DNA from: Solobacterium sp.
Lineage (GTDB): Bacteria; Bacillota_I; Bacilli_A; Erysipelotrichales; Erysipelotrichaceae
NCBI GenBank assembly: GCA_016291725.1
Contig: JAEEYJ010000216.1
Span: 1 to 7,361, forward strand
Direction of reading: 5' to 3'
DNA: 7,361 nt
Positions within the stretch are counted from its first letter, which is position 1. Each line of letters begins with the position of its first letter. Shown in pieces: positions 1 through 6,220 of this stretch. Position numbers and translations under genes: made by a program. The notes beneath the pieces are model-generated. The model ran no database searches, had not been told where the DNA came from, and worked only from the letters and a program-made list of their open reading frames with translations.

Positions 1-306
1 GTTCTGCACCTGCATGAAGATGCCGGTCGCTGCACCGGGTACCGTCTTTGCGGCAGAGATGTCGATCTTCCTCTCAATGCAGCTTTTCCTGAGCATTTCT
101 CCGTAGATGTCATCGCCGAAGACCGTCATAAAGCGCACTGGAATATCCAGTCTTGCCAGATTGTCCATGATGTTGCGGGTAACACCGCCCGCTCCGGTAA
201 AGATCTCTGCCGGATGATCCGTCCCCCGGCGGATCGGTACATCGCTTCTGCCGTAGATATCGATGTTGGCGGCACCGATCCCGGCTACATAGCCCTTCTT
301 GTTCAT
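1..306 (-). CDS. PfkB-family carbohydrate/nucleoside kinase, pseudouridine-kinase-like (C-terminus outside window)
   Basis: Only the first 102 codons are present; the frame stays open to the window edge. The protein opens with the ribokinase-fold first strand and turn (GYVAGIGAANIDIYG, residues 5-19). D16 is at the usual substrate-contacting position. PfkB signature 1 follows as GAGGVTRNIMDNLARL (residues 38-53), then FGDDIYGEML (63-72). The GGVxRNIxxNLA form resembles E. coli PsuK/YeiC more than ribokinase (GGKGANQA), so an ATP-dependent pseudouridine or related nucleoside kinase is my best reading. The family also includes fructokinases, ribokinases and adenosine kinases. The catalytic Asp and ATP site lie in the missing C-terminal part. 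The ATG is chosen because the fold begins five residues later. A GAGGAT sequence directly abuts it, closer than a normal Shine-Dalgarno. The gene lies behind a terminator and probably has its own promoter. Confidence 0.85.
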   Translation of the reverse strand, partial: MNKKGYVAGIGAANIDIYGRSDVPIRRGTDHPAEIFTGAGGVTRNIMDNLARLDIPVRFMTVFGDDIYGEMLRKSCIERKIDISAAKTVPGAATGIFMQVQN

Positions 307-312
307 ATCCTC

Positions 313-318
313 ATTATA
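313..318 (-). promoter_or_regulatory. Putative -10 box of the kinase gene
   Basis: The minus strand reads TATAAT here, a perfect -10 hexamer, followed by GAGGAT and then the ATG at 306. Conventional spacing would put the transcription start on the A of the ATG, giving a leaderless mRNA. There is no recognisable -35 hexamer 16-18 bases upstream, because that region is the U-tract and foot of the preceding terminator. The box may therefore be chance, or the promoter may need an activator. Confidence 0.35.
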
Positions 319-330
319 GCGTTTTGCCCG

Positions 331-355
331 AAGAAAAACCCGGTGTTTCCACCGG
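331..355 (-). terminator. Rho-independent terminator of the C69 dipeptidase gene
   Basis: On the minus strand, 8 bases after the dipeptidase stop codon, CCGGTG-GAAA-CACCGG forms a perfect 6-bp GC-rich stem (355-340) with a GNRA tetraloop. It is followed by GTTTTTCTT (339-331). This is a textbook intrinsic terminator and separates the dipeptidase from the kinase gene. Confidence 0.88.
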
Positions 356-363
356 ATTCTCCA

Positions 364-1851
364 TCAGTCGTATTTGTCTTCGTGGTAGCGGGACAGGTAC
401 AGCTTTCCGACGGTCCTGCGGGCCCATTTGAGCGCTTCCTGCGCCTGTGCTTTCGTATAGTCGCTGAGGTAGACCGCAGCCGCTTCCGGATCCACTGCCG
501 CAAGCGCTTTGTACGCATTCTCAACGGCATCTGCTTCCTTCGCCCACTTGGCTTCGATCACATCGATGCTTTCCCGGATCGGTTTGTGGGTCACCCGGTA
601 GTTGAAGTCCGTCAGGAACTGTACGTTCTTGAATGCCCACCAGGCTTTGGAAGGATCGAACTCATACTCTTCCTCATCCCAGCGGAAGTGGGAAGGCTGT
701 GCTTCCTTGGCGGTATTCCAGGCATAGCCGTCGGGGATCTCCTTCAGCGCGACCGGATACCAGGGTACATACGGTGAGAGGCAGGGCTTCGGGGTTGCTT
801 TGAACATCTTCAGCAGGTTGATGTCCTCATTGAATACGAATACTGTACTCTCTACTGTCATATTGTTGCAGATGCAGAGGAGGTCATCGAAGCCTCTGTG
901 CGGATTGGCTGTACCGCCTTCTGTACGGTCCACCCACATGCCTTCGCCATGGGAACGCAGTACAGCCTTGACATCATCCGGGCTGAACCTGCGCGGTGCC
1001 TTCAGAGCGGTGATCTTGAGATCCTGTCCTTCCGGTTCCAGACCGGCGATCATCTTCCAGGCGATGGATGCCCGGTTGATGTTGGCAGCCGACATGGTCT
1101 CATGGTTGTCCTGATAGGCCCTGGCAAAGTCGAAGTCACTGTAGTCGCCTTCCTTCGCCGGCGTGTACCAGCCCTGTTCGATGGCAAACGTGATCAGGTC
1201 CGGGGAAGCATAGTAATTGTCCGGATCGTCCATCGGTACTTCATGGATGATGTAGTGGTTGGGAATATAGTAGACTTCATCATCCTGTACACGTCTGGCG
1301 ACGAGGCGGAATCCCTTGGGTATGGACACTGTCCAGGCTTCATTCTTGTCCGCGATGTGATAGGTACGGGAGGAGAAATAGCCGAACTCTTCCACGAGCT
1401 TCGCCATGACCTCTACGCCTTCCCTGGCGGTATGCGCCCGTTCGGCCGCCAGTCTGCGCAGGGCATAGCCGAGTCCGTAGGCTTCCCGGTTGTCTGTCTT
1501 CTTTCCGGTTGCGTCCTTGCTGGGACGGCAGGCATTGGACACGATCGCAACACCGCACTCATTTACATATCCGTCTGCGAACGAGATACCGCCGTCGCAT
1601 TTGACTTCCGACCAGTAGTAGGCCAGTGTCTCTTCCACCTGAGGGATGATGGCCTTACCGTCTTCAAAGGTGATCATCTCCCCTGCTTTGTGCTTGATGC
1701 GGGGTACGAGATGTGCCTGTACGACACAGTCTGTATCGTCTTCGTTATGTCCCATGATGACCTTGCCGGTCGTAGAGGCGTTCTTTCCGACGATCATAGT
1801 GCTGCAGCTTCCGTGCTCCAGTCCGGAGTAGTTGTAGTAAATATCCTTCAT
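364..1851 (-). CDS. Family C69 (PepD-type) dipeptidase
   Basis: This 495-residue protein has the usual length of C69 dipeptidases, Ntn-hydrolase-fold enzymes that split dipeptides in the cytoplasm. The diagnostic N-terminal block is present: CSTMIVGKNASTTGKVIMGHNEDD (residues 16-39, shown here in parts as C16-S-T, then VGKNAS at 21-26, then N36-E-D-D). It matches the family pattern C-[ST]-T-x-[IL]-V-G-K-x-A-[ST]-x-x-G followed by xNEDx. C16 is the expected nucleophile, which would be exposed by removing the 15-residue leader; the leader has no hydrophobic core and is not a signal peptide. A conserved aromatic/acidic middle region and a helical C-terminus (about 425-490) follow. The ATG at 1851 is supported by a strong AAGGGAG ribosome binding site 8 bases upstream. 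The gene lies between two terminators, so it is probably a single-gene unit. Substrate preference cannot be read from the sequence. Confidence 0.9.
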   Translation of the reverse strand: MKDIYYNYSGLEHGSCSTMIVGKNASTTGKVIMGHNEDDTDCVVQAHLVPRIKHKAGEMITFEDGKAIIPQVEETLAYYWSEVKCDGGISFADGYVNECGVAIVSNACRPSKDATGKKTDNREAYGLGYALRRLAAERAHTAREGVEVMAKLVEEFGYFSSRTYHIADKNEAWTVSIPKGFRLVARRVQDDEVYYIPNHYIIHEVPMDDPDNYYASPDLITFAIEQGWYTPAKEGDYSDFDFARAYQDNHETMSAANINRASIAWKMIAGLEPEGQDLKITALKAPRRFSPDDVKAVLRSHGEGMWVDRTEGGTANPHRGFDDLLCICNNMTVESTVFVFNEDINLLKMFKATPKPCLSPYVPWYPVALKEIPDGYAWNTAKEAQPSHFRWDEEEYEFDPSKAWWAFKNVQFLTDFNYRVTHKPIRESIDVIEAKWAKEADAVENAYKALAAVDPEAAAVYLSDYTKAQAQEALKWARRTVGKLYLSRYHEDKYD

Positions 1852-1859
1852 ACTGCGTT

Positions 1860-1866
1860 CTCCCTT
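1860..1866 (-). promoter_or_regulatory. Strong ribosome binding site of the C69 dipeptidase
   Basis: The minus strand reads AAGGGAG, ending 8 bases before the ATG at 1851. This is a near-ideal Shine-Dalgarno of Firmicute type and fixes the start codon. Confidence 0.8.
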
Positions 1867-1872
1867 TTCCCC

Positions 1873-1878
1873 ATTATG
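1873..1878 (-). promoter_or_regulatory. Putative -10 box of the dipeptidase gene
   Basis: The minus strand reads CATAAT, five of six matches to TATAAT. It predicts a transcription start near 1866 and a leader of about 15 bases carrying the ribosome binding site. The -35 position falls in the U-tract of the upstream terminator and has no TTGACA-like hexamer. This is a weak assignment that rests on the need for a promoter after the terminator. Confidence 0.35.
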
Positions 1879-1891
1879 ACAAATGCCTGCA

Positions 1892-1916
1892 GAAAAAAAC
1901 AGATCATTGATCTGTT
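1892..1916 (-). terminator. Rho-independent terminator of the transporter-regulator operon
   Basis: Directly after the Crp/Fnr stop codon the minus strand reads AACAGATC-AAT-GATCTGTT, a perfect 8-bp stem with a 3-base loop (1916-1898), then TTTTTC (1897-1892). The stem is AT-richer than the other terminators here, but the hairpin plus U-run is clear. The reverse orientation also has a T-rich flank but there is no plus-strand gene to terminate. The palindrome could also be a protein binding site (see findings). Confidence 0.82.
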
Positions 1917-1917
1917 C

Positions 1918-2631
1918 TTATTCTTCACTTCGGTAAGCTTTATCCAGCCCAGTACGGTCTACAACCTTGATCCTGCCCTGTCCGGTGCGTTTGATGAGCC
2001 CTTCTTTTTCCATACGGGAGATATTGCGGCTGATGGTCTCCGGCCGCAGATCGATGCTGGCAGAGATATCATCCAGCTTGAGGCGGATCTCCGGCCCGCA
2101 TTCCTTCCGGTCCTGGTCCAGCAGGAAGCCTGCCAGGCGCTGGTAGGGATTCTTCACGGAGAGCAGTACGGACTTTTCATTGGCACTGAGCAGTTCTGTG
2201 CTCAGTTCCAGCAGAAGCTCGGTCGCTTCTTCCGGGAACTGGGCAATGACCTCCACCAGGTCCTGCCGGCGCACAACAGCCACAGCGACATCCGTCAGGC
2301 ATTCTGCTGTGTAGGGATAGGTTCCGTTCTCCAGGAACATGGTGCGCCAGATGGCTGAACCGTCCTTGACCAGTTCAATGATGTGCTCTTCCTCGTCCGC
2401 TTCCTGCTGGACAAGGCGGACATTCCCCTTGAGAACAATGACGATCGAACGGACCGGATCCCCGGTACGGAAAATGAAGCTGCCCTGCTTGTAGACAAAA
2501 TGGGATACTTTCCTTTCCAGACTGCGCTGCAGATTGTCCGGCAGCCGGTTCAGGATCGGGATCTGGGCAAGACAGGTTGTTTTGTTGCGGGTGAATACAC
2601 ACCCGAGACTGCTTGTATCGAGTTCAATCAT
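1918..2631 (-). CDS. Crp/Fnr-family transcriptional regulator
   Basis: At 237 residues the length is typical for the family. Residues about 22-125 form the cNMP-binding-type beta-roll: VYKQGSFIFRTGD at 46-58, IVIVLKGNVRL at 63-73. A long dimerisation helix follows (about 128-160). The C-terminal winged helix-turn-helix (about 163-230) contains LDDISASIDLRPETISRNIS at 186-205 and EGLIKRTGQGRIKVVD at 210-225. The recognition helix has the E-x-x-S-R arrangement of FNR (E198, S201, R202) rather than the R-E-x-x-x-R of E. coli CRP. The N-terminus has cysteines C11 and C20 followed by IPIL, echoing the Fe-S ligand region of FNR-like proteins, but the set is incomplete. The CRP PSG-type cAMP phosphate cassette is not recognisable. 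The gene is translated from a site touching the stop of the ABC transporter 10 bases upstream, so the two are co-expressed. It probably controls that operon; the effector is unknown. Confidence 0.92.
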   Translation of the reverse strand: MIELDTSSLGCVFTRNKTTCLAQIPILNRLPDNLQRSLERKVSHFVYKQGSFIFRTGDPVRSIVIVLKGNVRLVQQEADEEEHIIELVKDGSAIWRTMFLENGTYPYTAECLTDVAVAVVRRQDLVEVIAQFPEEATELLLELSTELLSANEKSVLLSVKNPYQRLAGFLLDQDRKECGPEIRLKLDDISASIDLRPETISRNISRMEKEGLIKRTGQGRIKVVDRTGLDKAYRSEE

Positions 2632-2644
2632 AGACAGACCTTTA
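2632..2644 (-). promoter_or_regulatory. Transporter stop codon / regulator ribosome binding site junction
   Basis: The minus strand reads TAA-AGG-TCTGTCT before the regulator ATG. The transporter's TAA supplies the A's of an AAAGG Shine-Dalgarno, which lies 7 bases from the start. This tight junction indicates one mRNA and probable translational coupling between the two genes. Confidence 0.75.
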
Positions 2645-5600
2645 TTCGGAACGCAGCGCTGCGACCGGGTCGCTCTTCGCTGCCTGGCGGGAAGGAATGA
2701 TTCCGCCGATCAATGTAAGTATAACACTCAGCATGACCAGTACAATCGCTGTAGACAGCGGCAGGAAGCCGTTGACCTCAGGATGGTCCGTCACTACATG
2801 CACGATGTGATTGATCGGTATCAGGGACAGGACAGACGCTGTAACACCGAATGTACCGGAAAGAAGACCGATGATGAAGGTCTCCGCATTGAAGACCTGG
2901 GAAATGTTCCGCTTCGAAGCACCCATAGCCCGCAGGATACCGATCTCTTTGCGTCTTTCGAGAACACTGATGTAGGTGATGACACCGATCATGATCGAAG
3001 AAACAATGAGGGAGATACTGACAAACGCGATCAGGACATAGCTGATGGTATTGACGATATCCGTAACGGCAGATGTCAGGGCTGCGGAGATATCCGTGAA
3101 CGTGATGACTTTATCATCCTGCTCTGTATCCGCCATCAGTGTATTGTAGTCATTCAGAATCTTGATAATCTGCTCCTTGGAATCAAAATCCCGCGGATAG
3201 ATCGTGATCATATCCGGTACGAGCATGTCGGCATAGCCGAGCTTGATCAGGTTGCCGGCATAGGAATCCTGTTCCGTACCCATCATGGAGGTGAGCAGGT
3301 TCGTCAGCTGGTTTTCATCGAGATTCAGCCGGATCGCATCCCGGAAGGCATCCGCATTGAAATGGAATGCGTTGGTCATCTGGGAGGACATGCTTTCCAT
3401 CGTCCGGGCCATAGCGCTCTGGATGTTATCCGCAATGGCTTTGCCGATCTTCTCCATTGCGCTGCCCATCATCGACTGCAGGGAAGACGCCAGGGAAGCC
3501 GACATGGACGCCATCATCTTCTGCATCTCCTTTTCCACTTCCGTGGTGTCGATGAAGGACGATACTTTCTTCATGAGTGCTGCCTGGGCTTCTTCACTGT
3601 TGATGTATTCATCAAAGGATTCCCGGAACTTCGAAGGCATGGGCATGCTGTTCTCTTCCGCCCAGTTCTCGTATCCTGTGCTCAGGTCATCCACGAGGCC
3701 GGCGATGACTTCCTGCGGTACCGCAATGCCCGCGATATGCTCCTGCACTTCTGCCATGAATCCGTTCATGATGGCCTGTGCGCTGTCTGAAGCGAGGTAG
3801 TCATCGATATACTGTCCGGTATTCTCCGGGTCGCTGTATCCGTTTTCGATCATGTACTGCTGATAGCCCTGGATCAGGTTCCTCAGCAGTTTCTGCAGCA
3901 TCTCACCGCTGATCAGTTCCTGAGCATGTTCATTCCATACCGAAGCCAGTGCCGCATTCAGGATATCCTCGACTTCCTGTGTCTGCATGTATTCCCTTAC
4001 GGAATCCGGAAGCTTTCCGTAGTCCGTTGAAGGATCCTCGGCAGCATACTCCACATAGGACTCTGCTGTTTCCTGCAGCAGATCGAGCACGTCTTCCACC
4101 GTAGCGGTAATCCGCACCTTCAGCAGAAGGTTCTGCAGGCTGGAAGGATCCAGGCCTGACATTGCATCGGTGAAGTCTGCAGAATCGATGACGTCGGAGA
4201 AATCTACATTGGAGAAATCCATGTTCTGGAACGCTGAAGTATCCAGGCTCAGAGCGCTTGCATCAAAGGAGAACGCTCTCTCCATCGCAGCTGTGTTCAC
4301 GGTAAAGAGATTCCCCAGATCCAGGCTGACATTCTGTTCACCGAACGGATTGCCTGTCATTACGTTTGTATCCGGATCCGCCAGCTGCAGGTTCGTGACT
4401 TCGCAGGATGTAGACTGGCCGATCACATGATCCCGCAGGTCCGGCAGATAGTTGATTCCGGTATAAAGCGCGCTGCTGTAGTTGCCTTCCTTCGGCTGCA
4501 CTACACCGACAATCGTCAGGGTTTCTCCTTTGCTGACAAGATCATAGAGGAAATCCGGATCATCCGTTTTGTCCAGCCATACTTTGTATTCCGGGTCATA
4601 CCGGTAGTAGGAACAGCTGCTCACCAGCTTGAATTCCAGACCGATCAGATCATCGTAGTCAAATGCCTGCGGCTTTCCGGGGACGATAATTTCTTCCCCG
4701 CGGGAGAACTCCTTGAGCATTTCGTCCAGTTCGTGGGCATCCTTTAGGCCGAGTGTATACAGTGCCAGGTCGGATATGAAGCCGTAGGAATTCAGTACAA
4801 CGACCAGTTCATCCCTGCCTGTCGGCCATCTTCCGGCTTTGACATCGTACTGGGAGAGATACAGGTCTGTATTGCGCGGCATTTCGGCGAAGACTCCGGT
4901 ACTGACACTGAACATGTTTGATATGCTGAAGCCCATGGATGAGAATGTTGAGTCCGGATTGACCTTGCGCACTTCCTTGCCGTCGAGACGGAAGATCTGC
5001 GGGGTCACGTTGTAGCCGTATTCCACGGAAGTGGCATACCTGCTGATGCCGCTCTGCGGGCTGTCCAGGTACGCTTTGAGGGACTCCAGATCATTGTAGC
5101 TCAGGCGTCCGAACATCCGGGTCAGAGTACGCATTTCATTGACTTCACCGTATTCCCGCCGGTCTTCCTGCGGGACTTCCTGCGTCTCGGACATGGTAGA
5201 CAATGAGAATGCCTGGCGCTGGATGGTCAGGGGATATTCCGAGGAGGTTTCCGCTTCAATATCCGCTATATATTTACTTACACCGTTGGACAGCGACATG
5301 ATCAGTGCAATGCCGATGATGCCGATGGATCCGGCAACCGCGACCATCAGCGTCCGTCCCAGCTTCGATTTCAGGTTGTTGAAGCTCAGGTTCAGCGCTG
5401 TCAGGAAGGACATGGACGCTCTGCCCAGGGATCTGTGCACGGGCGCTGCCTGTGCCGTATCCAGCACCAGGGGATTCGTATCGGAAAGGATCACACCGTC
5501 ACGCAGCCGGACGATCCGGTTGGCATACTGTTCCGCCAGTTCCGGGTTATGGGTGACCATGACTACCAGGCGGTCCTTGGCGACTTCCTTGAGCAGGTCC

Positions 5601-6142
5601 ATGACCTGCAGGCTGGTTTCACTGTCCAGGGCACCGGTAGGTTCATCCGCAAGCAGGATATCCGGATTGTTCACCAGACCTCTGGCAATGGCAACCCGCT
5701 GCATCTGGCCGCCGGAAAGCTGGTTCGGACGTTTGTGCATGTGCTCTGCGAGGCCGACCTCCGCCAGTGCCTGCTTTGCCCGCTCCTTGCGCTCACGGCG
5801 GGAAATGCCGCCGATTGTCAGAGCGAGTTCAACATTCTCCAGCACCGTCTGATGAGGAATCAGGTTGTAGCTCTGGAAAACAAAACCGATCGTATGGTTG
5901 CGGTAGGCATCCCAGTCCCGGTCGGTATAGCGGGCTGTTGATATACCGTTGATGATGAGATTCCCGCTGTCATAGCGGTCCAGTCCGCCGATAATGTTCA
6001 AAAGCGTCGTCTTTCCCGATCCGGAAGGACCGAGAATGGCAACGAATTCATTGTCCCGGAGATTCAGGCTGACATCGTTCAATGCCTGCTGTACCAGTGT
6101 TCCCGTTACATATTGTTTTTTGATGTGCTGCACCTGAAGCAT
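2642..6142 (-). CDS. MacB/FtsX-type ABC exporter, fused ATPase and permease with a very large external domain
   Basis: This 1166-residue chain is a type VII (MacB/LolCDE-like) ABC protein. The ATPase occupies residues 1-220: Walker A GPSGSGKT (38-45), Q-loop Q90, signature LSGGQ (142-146), Walker B ILLADEP (162-168, D166/E167), D-loop ALD (171-173), H-loop H198. All catalytic residues are intact. A linker leads to membrane segment 1 (about 264-283). The extracytoplasmic domain runs from about 284 to 1030. The FtsX C-terminus has segments at about 1031-1058, 1085-1108 and 1130-1150, with the family motif ERRKEIGILRAMGASKRNI at 1062-1080. MacB is near 650 residues, so the excess is almost entirely external. 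That domain contains a 64-residue helical repeat (about 682-865), a methionine-rich helix (873-922) and the protein's only cysteines (C510, C580). Such proteins couple ATP hydrolysis to extrusion of peptides or antibiotics, or to envelope signalling; the substrate here cannot be told. The ATG fits the first beta strand of the ATPase but lacks a good Shine-Dalgarno. Confidence 0.93.
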   Translation of the reverse strand: MLQVQHIKKQYVTGTLVQQALNDVSLNLRDNEFVAILGPSGSGKTTLLNIIGGLDRYDSGNLIINGISTARYTDRDWDAYRNHTIGFVFQSYNLIPHQTVLENVELALTIGGISRRERKERAKQALAEVGLAEHMHKRPNQLSGGQMQRVAIARGLVNNPDILLADEPTGALDSETSLQVMDLLKEVAKDRLVVMVTHNPELAEQYANRIVRLRDGVILSDTNPLVLDTAQAAPVHRSLGRASMSFLTALNLSFNNLKSKLGRTLMVAVAGSIGIIGIALIMSLSNGVSKYIADIEAETSSEYPLTIQRQAFSLSTMSETQEVPQEDRREYGEVNEMRTLTRMFGRLSYNDLESLKAYLDSPQSGISRYATSVEYGYNVTPQIFRLDGKEVRKVNPDSTFSSMGFSISNMFSVSTGVFAEMPRNTDLYLSQYDVKAGRWPTGRDELVVVLNSYGFISDLALYTLGLKDAHELDEMLKEFSRGEEIIVPGKPQAFDYDDLIGLEFKLVSSCSYYRYDPEYKVWLDKTDDPDFLYDLVSKGETLTIVGVVQPKEGNYSSALYTGINYLPDLRDHVIGQSTSCEVTNLQLADPDTNVMTGNPFGEQNVSLDLGNLFTVNTAAMERAFSFDASALSLDTSAFQNMDFSNVDFSDVIDSADFTDAMSGLDPSSLQNLLLKVRITATVEDVLDLLQETAESYVEYAAEDPSTDYGKLPDSVREYMQTQEVEDILNAALASVWNEHAQELISGEMLQKLLRNLIQGYQQYMIENGYSDPENTGQYIDDYLASDSAQAIMNGFMAEVQEHIAGIAVPQEVIAGLVDDLSTGYENWAEENSMPMPSKFRESFDEYINSEEAQAALMKKVSSFIDTTEVEKEMQKMMASMSASLASSLQSMMGSAMEKIGKAIADNIQSAMARTMESMSSQMTNAFHFNADAFRDAIRLNLDENQLTNLLTSMMGTEQDSYAGNLIKLGYADMLVPDMITIYPRDFDSKEQIIKILNDYNTLMADTEQDDKVITFTDISAALTSAVTDIVNTISYVLIAFVSISLIVSSIMIGVITYISVLERRKEIGILRAMGASKRNISQVFNAETFIIGLLSGTFGVTASVLSLIPINHIVHVVTDHPEVNGFLPLSTAIVLVMLSVILTLIGGIIPSRQAAKSDPVAALRSE
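3548..4099 (-). repeat. Tandem 64-residue protein repeat in the exporter's external domain
   Basis: Aligning the translation to itself at an offset of 64 residues gives a gap-free match. First-half anchors are Y718/Y782/Y846 in EYMQTQEVEDIL, DYLASDSAQAIM and EYINSEEAQAAL. Second-half anchors are Y696/Y760/Y824, Y699/Y763/W827, E702/E766/E830 and D703/N767/N831. The units are a half-unit 682-717 (DNA 3992-4099), a full unit 718-781 (3800-3991), a full unit 782-845 (3608-3799) and a fading unit 846-865 (3548-3607). Units 1 and 2 share about 15 of 64 residues, with many further conservative matches. The residues suggest amphipathic helices. The repeat is visible in protein only; the DNA copies have diverged. 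Confidence 0.7.
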
Positions 6143-6149
6143 GTCTTTT

Positions 6150-6155
6150 ATTGTA
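6150..6155 (-). promoter_or_regulatory. Putative -10 box of the exporter operon
   Basis: The minus strand reads TACAAT, five of six matches to TATAAT, followed by AAAAGAC and the ATG at 6142. This would start transcription within a base or two of the ATG. An alternative -10, TATACT at 6172-6177, would give a leader of about 23 bases. Neither has a recognisable -35 element. A promoter is expected here because a terminator lies just upstream, but which hexamer is used is uncertain. Confidence 0.3.
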
Positions 6156-6182
6156 CCACCGAAATACGGGAAGTATATGGGA

Positions 6183-6211
6183 AGGAAAAAGGAGATTCTG
6201 TGTCTCCTTTT
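6183..6211 (-). terminator. Rho-independent terminator of the 5'-nucleotidase gene
   Basis: Nine bases after the nucleotidase stop codon the minus strand reads AAAAGGAGA-CACAGAA-TCTCCTTTT, a perfect 9-bp stem with a 7-base loop (6211-6187), followed by TCC TT. The run of T's forms part of the stem and tail. It separates the nucleotidase from the exporter operon. Confidence 0.8.
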
Positions 6212-6220
6212 CTGTCCGCA

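Noticed and set aside
303..530. Minus-strand 75-residue open frame overlapping the dipeptidase 3' end and the kinase start
   Set aside because: It is in another frame of the dipeptidase, crosses its terminator and is Arg/Lys-rich without motifs.
1898..1916. Canonical FNR box (TTGAT-N4-ATCAA) in the intergenic palindrome
   Set aside because: The palindrome reads AACAGATC-AAT-GATCTGTT, which does not match the FNR or CRP consensus. Its primary reading is a terminator; an operator role is kept only as a hypothesis.
898..2358. Plus-strand open frame of 486 residues
   Set aside because: It runs antisense across two well-supported genes (C69 dipeptidase and Crp/Fnr regulator) and through the terminator between them. 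Its translation has no recognisable domain and many cysteines and low-complexity stretches, as expected from codon bias on the opposite strand.
2534..3790. Plus-strand open frame of 418 residues
   Set aside because: It is antisense to the exporter and the start of the regulator. The translation is rich in His, Arg and Asp with no family motifs, so it is a shadow of the minus-strand coding frame.
5139..5852. Plus-strand open frame of 237 residues
   Set aside because: It is antisense to the ABC ATPase domain and rich in Ser, Arg and Ala with no domain signal. It is a reverse-complement shadow.
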